Shown here piece after piece: positions 34,299 through 40,263 of a DNA stretch of 40,263 bases. This DNA comes from Clostridia bacterium (GTDB lineage Bacteria > Bacillota > Clostridia > UMGS1810), in NCBI GenBank assembly GCA_016293435.1, contig JAEDEG010000010.1, forward strand, positions 1-40,263, in the 5' to 3' direction. The position numbers and the translations under genes are program-made. How positions within the stretch are numbered: the stretch's first letter is position 1; every line of letters begins with the position of its first letter. Below the pieces are notes generated by a model, which ran no database searches, was not told the DNA's origin, and was given only the letters and a program-made list of their open reading frames with translations.

Positions 34299-35963
34299 TT
34301 ATTTGGCATTTCTCTTTCTGCTAAAGAAAAGGAAGTATGCTGCACCCGACATAAGCAAAAGTCCTATTACGGTAAAGATTATAGTACCAATACCACCTGT
34401 TACAGGAAGGTCTATACCGGATGTGTTTGTTATTTCCTTAAGCAGACGGTGTGCGTCGAATGCAAGTTCTGTGCTACCTGCCTCCGTGTAATCTGCAGAA
34501 TCGGTAGGCTGAACATTGACATCAACTAAATTATCCGGGAGATTGTAGCCTTTCGGTGCTTTTGTTTCCTTGAAGTAATATGTTGTGTTGTCCAAGCCGT
34601 CAAGCATTAACTTACCTTTGTTTTCACCTTCGGTATCGGTTACCTTGATTGTTTGTGTAGCTCTGCCGGCATTTATTTCATCTTGCGTTGCAACTCTGTA
34701 TCTGTGTATGCCATCCCCTACTGTTGTGTCTACAAACTGAATTGGAACACCTGTGCCGCTATTGTTTGTATATACCTCAAATTCCGCACCGGCAAGAGCT
34801 GCTCCGCCGTCTGCGTCAATCTTTGTAATATCAAGTCCCATGGTGTAAACCTTAGCATCCGCTGTGGTTGTTGCGGTTTGGCCTACATATGAAGAATATT
34901 CTAATGTTACATTGTTAACATTTCCCAAACCTTCAATTACGGCATTCTCGTTCAGATCAGCGTCATATGTAATTTTGATTTTGTCATATACTTTATTGAT
35001 TGCACCCGCATAATCGTTAACAGTAAGAGTTATCGTTCTATCCGCACCGTTATATGAAGCTGAGGCAAGTGATGCTGCATCGTTAAATGTTGCTTCACCC
35101 TTTCTCTCAATTGTAACATTTAGAGTGCCTTCTTTAATGGTAACTCCTTCAGGAAGTTTATCCTTAAGAGAATATACAACGCTGTTTAAAATATCTGCTC
35201 CGTATTCGGGAAGCTCTGCAATAATTTCATAAGTAACTGTATCGCCGATTTTTGTAATTGTTTCATCCTTGAAGTCGGGCTCATCAGACGCATGCACCTT
35301 TTTCTCAACACGGATTTCATCGTCCTTAGGCACAATTGTGAATTCGCTGAGCCATTTACTTCCATTAGGATCCTGCATAGGCAGACAAGCAAGCACAGGT
35401 GCGGAAGCAATATGGCCGTTAACGGGAGCACCTGTTTGCAATATAGCGTAGAAGCCGAATTCTGTCGTTATCTGTGTTTTGCCGCCAGCTGCCGGATCCG
35501 AAGTCTTACCGGTAGGCTTTGATCCGGTAAAGGCGATAAATTTGTTTATAATGTCACTGCTTTGAGCGGCAGCCGTTTCTCCTGCCTCCTTGATTTTAGC
35601 TTTTATATCAAGAACAGTTGCATCAACTCCACTATCTTTTCCTGTATAACTGTTCCAGAAAGGCTTTGCACCATTAGGGATTGTTACCTTAAGCATGCCG
35701 GTAACAGCGTCTTTTTCAATATTCAAAAGCTTATAAGCGGTAAAAATTTCACCGCTACCGGTATCAGATTGAAGCTTAATGTTGATCTTTCCATCCGTCT
35801 GGGTGTCCCATTCGGTCTTACCTTCCATAATTTCTAAAGCAGAACTAATCGTTCCCTTTAATGCGTAGTCATCGGCATGCAACGTCTGCGAAAAAGCAAC
35901 CATGCAGAAAACCGAAGTCACAATAATTGAAAGTACTCTTTTTAATTTTTTAGATTTTAACAT
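34299..35963 (-). CDS. Major pilin (SpaA-like), isopeptide-forming, LPVTG-anchored
   Basis: The protein has about 554 residues from ATG 35963; the in-frame ATG 36053 lies at the promoter and would spoil the signal peptide (KRVLSIIVTSVFCMVAFSQTLHA). The pilin motif is WLSEFTIVPKDD, so Lys213 is the likely polymerisation site. A backbone domain follows (about 215-385), then a Cna-B/SpaA domain with YYFKETKAPKGYNLP, an E-box whose Glu would support an internal isopeptide bond. The C-terminus is LPVTGGIG (519 onward), a hydrophobic span and FSRKRNAK. These features define the shaft protein of sortase-assembled pili. It is the first gene of the pilus operon, behind a consensus promoter and a candidate LytTR site. 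Confidence 0.92.
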   Translation of the reverse strand: MLKSKKLKRVLSIIVTSVFCMVAFSQTLHADDYALKGTISSALEIMEGKTEWDTQTDGKINIKLQSDTGSGEIFTAYKLLNIEKDAVTGMLKVTIPNGAKPFWNSYTGKDSGVDATVLDIKAKIKEAGETAAAQSSDIINKFIAFTGSKPTGKTSDPAAGGKTQITTEFGFYAILQTGAPVNGHIASAPVLACLPMQDPNGSKWLSEFTIVPKDDEIRVEKKVHASDEPDFKDETITKIGDTVTYEIIAELPEYGADILNSVVYSLKDKLPEGVTIKEGTLNVTIERKGEATFNDAASLASASYNGADRTITLTVNDYAGAINKVYDKIKITYDADLNENAVIEGLGNVNNVTLEYSSYVGQTATTTADAKVYTMGLDITKIDADGGAALAGAEFEVYTNNSGTGVPIQFVDTTVGDGIHRYRVATQDEINAGRATQTIKVTDTEGENKGKLMLDGLDNTTYYFKETKAPKGYNLPDNLVDVNVQPTDSADYTEAGSTELAFDAHRLLKEITNTSGIDLPVTGGIGTIIFTVIGLLLMSGAAYFLFFSRKRNAK

Positions 35964-36055
35964 TTTACTCTCATTCTCCTTTTTACCTGCGTAATATGAT
36001 TTGCGAGTTTCGGAATATAATCTCATGTGGCGAGATATACCCTCACTTATCATAC

Positions 36056-36084
36056 ATTATAGTACTCCTTGCAATATTTGTCAA
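36056..36084 (-). promoter_or_regulatory. Consensus sigma-A promoter of the pilus operon
   Basis: On the minus strand there is a perfect TTGACA (36079-36084), a 17-bp spacer and a perfect TATAAT (36056-36061). This gives an untranslated leader of about 85-90 bases before ATG 35963. The -35 is overlapped by the edge of the upstream 21-bp repeats. Confidence 0.85.
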
Positions 36085-36124
36085 GGATTTTTTCACGTCA
36101 ATCAAGGAATTTTTCACGTCAATC
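36083..36124 (-). promoter_or_regulatory. Two tandem 21-bp repeats abutting the pilus promoter, candidate LytTR operator
   Basis: Units 36083-36103 and 36104-36124 are head-to-tail copies with a single mismatch; on the minus strand each begins GATTGACGTGAAAAA and ends CCTT. A 21-bp period places both units on the same helix face, the arrangement used by LytTR response regulators, and a LytTR regulator is encoded at 37854-38543. The core GATTGACGTG recurs at 28041-28050. Confidence 0.7.
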
Positions 36125-36165
36125 TTCTCTGACGATGTGTAATTTTACAAAGCTCAAACCGGTGC

Positions 36166-36216
36166 AAAAAAAACACCGGAACATTTACATGAGTAAACAC
36201 ATTTGAGTTCCGGTGT
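36166..36216 (-). terminator. Intrinsic terminator of the secreted-protein gene at 36254
   Basis: ACACCGGAAC (36173-36182) pairs with GTTCCGGTGT (36207-36216) in a 10-bp perfect stem; on the minus strand a run of eight T follows. It separates this gene from the pilus operon's control region. Confidence 0.9.
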
Positions 36217-36253
36217 AATTTTTCAGTCTATAGACAGATTATGTCAAAATCTA

Positions 36254-37636
36254 TTATTTAACATAGGGAGCGATATAAGCATGGGGAGCTTTTGCAGAAT
36301 AGTTGAAGTTGCCCCATTTTTCTGTGAACCATTCGCCGTTTATTTCGTAGGTGGAGTAGAATTCACCATTATAGTTGAATTTATATACGGGAGTGAGAGT
36401 TTTTTCTCCCGGAACAAAGTTTCCGTTTTCAACACGATATTCAGCATTGGGGTAAATACCGGTTGCGATAGTTTCGCCGGTAGATACATATGAAATACCG
36501 TCGTTGTAGGAAATCTGCTTGTCTAAAATAACCTGACCTGATGCATCAACCTCGGCTACAACAGTTCTGAACTTAAGGTTAGCGGTAGCGCCGGTATATC
36601 TGTAGATAGCGGGCATATAGTAGTTGAAGCCTGCAGCATCTGTGTATACATAACGTCCGTCCATTACAACACCGTCGATTGTAAGATATTCATACAGCTT
36701 ATAGGGAGCTGCTGCTTCAAAGCCGGCAGGTGTCCATGTGAGCTCAGCGCCGATAAGAGCACCGGTTACAGTATCTGCACAAACGCCAACGATATCTGCA
36801 ATGTTCATATCTCCGGGTTTAGCATAAGAAGAACCGTAAATGGTCATACCGTTTTTAATCTGGTTTCCTTCAGCATCAAAAGCGGGACCTGTGAGCTTTA
36901 CATCATATGTACGGGGGATGAAAAGATCCTTTCCGGTCACATTGATAGACTTAGCATAATCCCTGTTGGGGTTGATTTCTGCCTTGGTGAGACCAACCAT
37001 TGCAGTGTATGCTCTGGCATCTTTGTAGTAGTTTTCAATTATATCACGCACGGGTGCAACTTTGTTTGCAGCATATATTTCATATCCTGCAAAGCCAAAT
37101 GCAACTCTCTCTGCGGTAACCTCAGCATTGCGTCCGGTATAGTTTACGGGATAATTCTTTTCAACTGTACCAAACCATGTTGCTTTGCCGTTGATGTTTA
37201 ATTTTGCCTTTTTAATGCTGTAAATTTTATGAGGAGCACTTACTTCCCACATAAAGTCTACATCTTTGTATTCAACCAAATCAACGCCGTCTCTGCCTGT
37301 AGCAAATACCTTTCCGGTATAAACGCCGTCAGCATAAAGGTTGATATACTCATTGTTGGGATAAACGTCAGAAATCCATGCATTTGCGAGCTCTGCATCT
37401 GCATAGCCTTTGAGACCTTCGGCCTGAGCCGACTTGCCGGATACCACTCTGCCGGTGGGGAGTCCGTTGTCGTCAAATTCCTGATAAACGATTGGAACAA
37501 CCGGCTTTGTACCCGCCATTGCATTGGTTGTATCATAATCTTTGATACACCACTGTGCAGCAAAAGCATTTACTGATGACAGGCAAACGGCCGCAGCCAG
37601 TGCAACAGTAGCTTTTTTCTTAATTTTTGTTAACAT
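36254..37636 (-). CDS. Secreted protein of unknown function, monocistronic
   Basis: This is a 460-residue exported protein with a classical signal peptide (KKKATVALAAAVCLSSVNAFA). The mature part is rich in Tyr, Ala, Gly and Asn with few Cys, has no membrane span, no sorting signal and no SLH repeat, and matches no family I recognise. A good ribosome site (AAGGAGATT) precedes the ATG, a sigma-A promoter lies at 37681-37709 and a strong terminator follows, so it is transcribed alone, possibly at high level. It lies between the LytTR regulator and the pilus operon; a freely secreted or non-covalently bound surface role is only an inference. Confidence 0.72.
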   Translation of the reverse strand: MLTKIKKKATVALAAAVCLSSVNAFAAQWCIKDYDTTNAMAGTKPVVPIVYQEFDDNGLPTGRVVSGKSAQAEGLKGYADAELANAWISDVYPNNEYINLYADGVYTGKVFATGRDGVDLVEYKDVDFMWEVSAPHKIYSIKKAKLNINGKATWFGTVEKNYPVNYTGRNAEVTAERVAFGFAGYEIYAANKVAPVRDIIENYYKDARAYTAMVGLTKAEINPNRDYAKSINVTGKDLFIPRTYDVKLTGPAFDAEGNQIKNGMTIYGSSYAKPGDMNIADIVGVCADTVTGALIGAELTWTPAGFEAAAPYKLYEYLTIDGVVMDGRYVYTDAAGFNYYMPAIYRYTGATANLKFRTVVAEVDASGQVILDKQISYNDGISYVSTGETIATGIYPNAEYRVENGNFVPGEKTLTPVYKFNYNGEFYSTYEINGEWFTEKWGNFNYSAKAPHAYIAPYVK

Positions 37637-37680
37637 AAAATTAATCTCCTTTTCTTAAAATTTGTTTACTCACTCTGTAT

Positions 37681-37709
37681 ATTATAGCGGTGCATCCCTT
37701 GATTTTCAA
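37681..37709 (-). promoter_or_regulatory. Sigma-A promoter of the unknown secreted protein gene
   Basis: On the minus strand TTGAAA (37704-37709), a 17-bp spacer and TATAAT (37681-37686), about 45 bp before ATG 37636. No copy of the 21-bp pilus repeat is present here. Confidence 0.75.
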
Positions 37710-37853
37710 GCAATACGGATAATTAACCTTTTTTTGGGATGAATAAACAAAATGGATATTTTTGCCTTATTTATCAGATTAAAAGTCGTTTTATCCGTTT
37801 TTTTGTCAAGACAGCAAAAAATCAGGCAGCTATTTTATGGTGTCTGACCCCAA

Positions 37854-38543
37854 TTAACCGATATTTTCGATAACACCCTTATATTTTTTTGAAACGGGCA
37901 GAGTTTCGGAACAGCCCACAAGCTCCACCTCTCCCCTTTTGATGCCTTTTATATACAGCTTGTTAACCAGAAATCCACTGTGACATCTGACAAAATTATC
38001 GTACTCTTTTTCCAATGCCGATAAGGTTCCGTAAAATTCGAGTTTCTCTCCGTTTGTCATTTTGACATAGAGCTTTTTTCCGACCGTTGAAAGATAAAGA
38101 ATTTTGTTAATTTCTATATTATACTTATATTCTCTTGTGGAAATATGAATAATATTTGTCTTTGCGGTTTTTCTTTCGTGCTGACTTATACTATGCAAAA
38201 GCTCGGATATTTCGGGTGGGGCTATGGGTTTTAGCAAAAAACCCGACGGACGTATTAAATTTTTAAAGCACAAAGGCATATCTTCGGGATAAAGCGACAT
38301 AAACACTATATGGCTGTCGGGATATTTTTCTCTGAATCGAACAGCCAAAAAAAAGCTATTTCTCTTTTTTTCCTGAATACGCGTGTCAATAAACGCAACA
38401 ATACTTCCGGCATTGCCTGAGAAAGCTACGCTCTCCGGCTTGTCGTTAAAATAGAATTTCTCCACACCAAAATCATTTGAATCAATTATATCTCTGAAAA
38501 TATTCTCTGTTTTTTTATCACTGTCAAAACAAAAAACTATCAT
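37854..38543 (-). CDS. LytTR-type response regulator
   Basis: The protein has about 229 residues starting at ATG 38543, because GGAG is seven bases before it; ATG 38564 lacks a site. The receiver domain has the phosphorylatable Asp53 (IVAFIDTRI), Ser83 (FMSLY) and Lys105 (FLLKPI), though the usual N-terminal acidic pair is weaker (FDSDKK). The C-terminal ~100 residues are a LytTR DNA-binding domain (INKILYLSTVGKKLYVKM, FVRCHSGFLVNKLYIKGIKR, LPVSKKYKGVI). LytTR regulators often control surface and adhesion genes and bind paired direct repeats about 21 bp apart, as found before the pilus operon. No histidine kinase is in the window. It follows the esterase gene by 38 bp and is probably co-transcribed with it. 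Confidence 0.9.
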   Translation of the reverse strand: MIVFCFDSDKKTENIFRDIIDSNDFGVEKFYFNDKPESVAFSGNAGSIVAFIDTRIQEKKRNSFFLAVRFREKYPDSHIVFMSLYPEDMPLCFKNLIRPSGFLLKPIAPPEISELLHSISQHERKTAKTNIIHISTREYKYNIEINKILYLSTVGKKLYVKMTNGEKLEFYGTLSALEKEYDNFVRCHSGFLVNKLYIKGIKRGEVELVGCSETLPVSKKYKGVIENIG

Positions 38544-38581
38544 ATGCAATCTCCATATCTGCAATTGTATTTATATAAAAT

Positions 38582-40150
38582 TCAAAAACGCATATACTTG
38601 TAAACAACGGCTATTACCAAAAAGGAACAAAACAGCATGCCAATCTGCATCCACAAAGCATCATTGAAGCAGTGCCATAATGCATTGCTCTCCTGCTCTT
38701 TGCTTTCGGGAACTTCATATGTAACCGCAAAAGCCGAAACAGGAATTCCGTGCAGACTTTTGAGAAATATATCTTCACCGAAAACGTTGTCTGTTTTGGT
38801 ATTGTATCTGATTATTTTTATCTCTTTTTTGCTTTTAACCGTTATACGGGCGTCGTCAATTATGATATCTGTATCGGTGATAGGATGCCATTGCCCGTCT
38901 ATCACCGTAAATCCCGCTGTGGATGTGTCGGCAAGCTCCATGTCAAACGTTAGTACGGCGCATTTACCGTTATCAGATATGGTGTAGCCGGTCAGTTGAG
39001 GTCCGAAAAACAATTCATATCCCTCATATCCGTAATCACCCGACAAAATCATCGAGCAAAGCCTTTGTGCAATCTGCTGCTTATTGTCGGGGTGCAGATT
39101 GTTGGAATAATCTTTGTTTTTCCACAAGTCTGATGTGGGGCACATATAAAAATTATCAAGCCCGGCACAAATAACACCGGTTTCACCCCTTACCTCACCG
39201 TAGTCTATATATTGACGATTGGGGTCGTCACCGTCCCAAAAGCACGGTGTGAGCTCAACTGCATACACCGGGAAACACTGTCTGTATTGATTTTTCTGCT
39301 TTCTGAGCCATGTTATAAACGATGAAAGCTTTTGAGAATAGTCGGAATATACCGAAGCATCGGCCTCCCCCTGATACCATATAATCCCCCTGACCGAGGC
39401 TTTGACAAAATGACTTATAACATTATTGTATATTTTGTTTTTTTCTGCCGCAAAGGTAGCATTCTCTGTGAGCTGCGGCGGCATGAACGAAGCAAGCTCC
39501 GCGCCGCTGTAGCCGGTTATAATCATGCCTATGGGGATTTCGTTGTTAAATGCATCTGTAAGTCCCTTTGATACAAAACATGCCAGAGCACTTGCCGAGG
39601 CTGAGCTGTATTTGTTTAGCCTGCGCCATCTGTCGTGACAGCCCTCACCGGAAAACGAATCGCCTATATCGTAAAGATATACATTTTCATCTCCTGTAAG
39701 TGAAGCGGCAAACTCTGCCCACGAAGACGATGCCGATGCCGCAAACTCTATGTTCGACTGACCTGTTACCCACCATACATCACCTATGCGGATGTTTTCG
39801 AAGGATACATATTCGCTGCCGTCACCGCCGTAAATTTCGAGCACAAGAGGCTCCGACGAATATACCCTCGGCGCAAAAGAAAGCTCCCAGCTGCCATTCG
39901 ACACCTTGGCCGCTGCATATGACTCACCCAGACGGGCATTTATGTATTTTCCCTCGCTTGCCGACGTTCCCCACACGCGTATTTCTTCGTTTTGCTGAAA
40001 AACCATGTTGTCGCCAAAAAACGAATCTACTTCAAAGTCGGATGCAGTAGCAGGTTCAAATTGAACGGCATATACATCACAAAAAATCATACTGCATACT
40101 GCAACACAAAATATAATCAGGTAAGCAAAGGCTTTATAAATACCTCTCAT
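38582..40150 (-). CDS. Membrane-anchored sialate-O-acetylesterase-like (SGNH) enzyme
   Basis: The protein has about 522 residues from ATG 40150, supported by GGAGG before it; the in-frame ATG 40210 begins next to the repeat and has no site. An N-terminal signal segment (AFAYLIIFCVAVCSMIFC) is followed by a jelly-roll-like region starting SFFGDNMVFQQNEEIRVWG. The SGNH hydrolase blocks are GQSNIE near residue 130 (nucleophile Ser132), the GIIWYQGEAD block, and NNLHPDNKQ with the catalytic His. These are features of SASA/CE6-type esterases that remove acetyl groups from sialic acid or plant glycans. Unusually a C-terminal membrane span (GMLFCSFLVIAVVYKYMRF) follows, so the enzyme should be tethered outside the membrane. 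It lies upstream of the LytTR gene. Confidence 0.85.
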   Translation of the reverse strand: MRGIYKAFAYLIIFCVAVCSMIFCDVYAVQFEPATASDFEVDSFFGDNMVFQQNEEIRVWGTSASEGKYINARLGESYAAAKVSNGSWELSFAPRVYSSEPLVLEIYGGDGSEYVSFENIRIGDVWWVTGQSNIEFAASASSSWAEFAASLTGDENVYLYDIGDSFSGEGCHDRWRRLNKYSSASASALACFVSKGLTDAFNNEIPIGMIITGYSGAELASFMPPQLTENATFAAEKNKIYNNVISHFVKASVRGIIWYQGEADASVYSDYSQKLSSFITWLRKQKNQYRQCFPVYAVELTPCFWDGDDPNRQYIDYGEVRGETGVICAGLDNFYMCPTSDLWKNKDYSNNLHPDNKQQIAQRLCSMILSGDYGYEGYELFFGPQLTGYTISDNGKCAVLTFDMELADTSTAGFTVIDGQWHPITDTDIIIDDARITVKSKKEIKIIRYNTKTDNVFGEDIFLKSLHGIPVSAFAVTYEVPESKEQESNALWHCFNDALWMQIGMLFCSFLVIAVVYKYMRF

Positions 40151-40210
40151 TTGTTTTTCCTCCGTTATGCTGCACCAAAACCTGATAAATTGCTTGAACA
40201 AAAGTATCAT
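40134..40210 (-). pseudogene. Possible C-terminal remnant of a gene cut by the repeat element
   Basis: Directly after the repeat the minus strand is open in one frame: NDTFVQAIYQVLVQHNGG KTNERYL-stop, overlapping the start of the esterase gene by 17 bases. Overlap of stop and start is typical of adjacent operon genes, suggesting a real C-terminus. It is too short for recognition and could be chance. Confidence 0.3.
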
Positions 40211-40263
40211 TTCAATAAGCGGCAAAGCCGCGTCATTCAACGTTTTCAGTGGGAGATTGAACT
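40211..40263 (+). repeat. Partial copy (left part) of the ~118-bp three-hairpin element
   Basis: It begins TTCAATAAGC and contains hairpin 1 and the left arm and loop of hairpin 2, identical to copy 2 until the window ends within the right arm. Together with the right portion at 1-54, only about 11 bases of a full element are absent. Confidence 0.92.

Noticed and set aside
1..40263. Repeat copies considered as integron attC sites or CRISPR repeats
   Set aside because: Copies are 1.6-14 kb apart and one is inverted. The GTTATA end does not fit the GTTRRRY core, there is no integrase, and no regular spacers.

Overview
The window looks like a contig from an uncultured, low-GC, spore-forming Clostridia-type Firmicute, plausibly a gut glycan degrader. 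The evidence is S-layer homology (SLH) proteins, a sigK-type sigma factor, LPxTG-like sorting signals with sortases, AGGAGG-type ribosome sites, and large secreted carbohydrate-active proteins with copper-amine-oxidase-N domains. The species cannot be named from sequence alone. Both window ends lie inside copies of the same ~118-bp palindromic repeat, so the contig probably ends because of that repeat.

Region 1 (about 1-16,000, minus strand) is for extracellular polysaccharide use. A GH130 glycoside phosphorylase precedes a tight five-gene run of exported proteins: a ~1,177-residue heparinase-II/III-like lyase, two related secreted beta-sandwich proteins and two SLH surface proteins. A second, paralogous lyase lies upstream, behind a repeat copy and a remnant of a transporter gene.

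Region 2 (16,000-24,300) holds two AraC-type regulators with their target units. The first is in an apparent operon with a cytosolic GH20 hexosaminidase. The second is divergent from a catabolic operon: Gfo/Idh/MocA dehydrogenase, an amidohydrolase wrecked by a MITE and a deletion, an SDR, a quinone-oxidoreductase-like MDR enzyme and an EamA exporter.

Region 3 (24,250-27,150) is a rearranged patch. It contains gene remnants, two repeat copies in opposite orientation, a DUF4143-type AAA ATPase with a striking operator-like promoter, and a sigK gene that has lost its 3' end.

Region 4 (27,150-40,263, minus strand) is cell-surface biology: an SPOR-like lipoprotein, a sortase-assembled pilus operon (major pilin, class C sortase, Cna-B minor pilin, second sortase, large tip-type adhesin), an unknown secreted protein, a LytTR response regulator and a membrane-anchored sialate-O-acetylesterase-like enzyme. 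Two nearly perfect 21-bp direct repeats abut the pilus promoter -35 box and are a good candidate LytTR target.

The most unusual features are the dispersed ~118-bp three-hairpin element (one copy cleanly splits a reading frame, others sit exactly at gene-truncation junctions), a TA-flanked 272-bp MITE whose removal restores an amidohydrolase frame, a 33-bp-periodic operator at the ATPase promoter, and the pilus promoter architecture.
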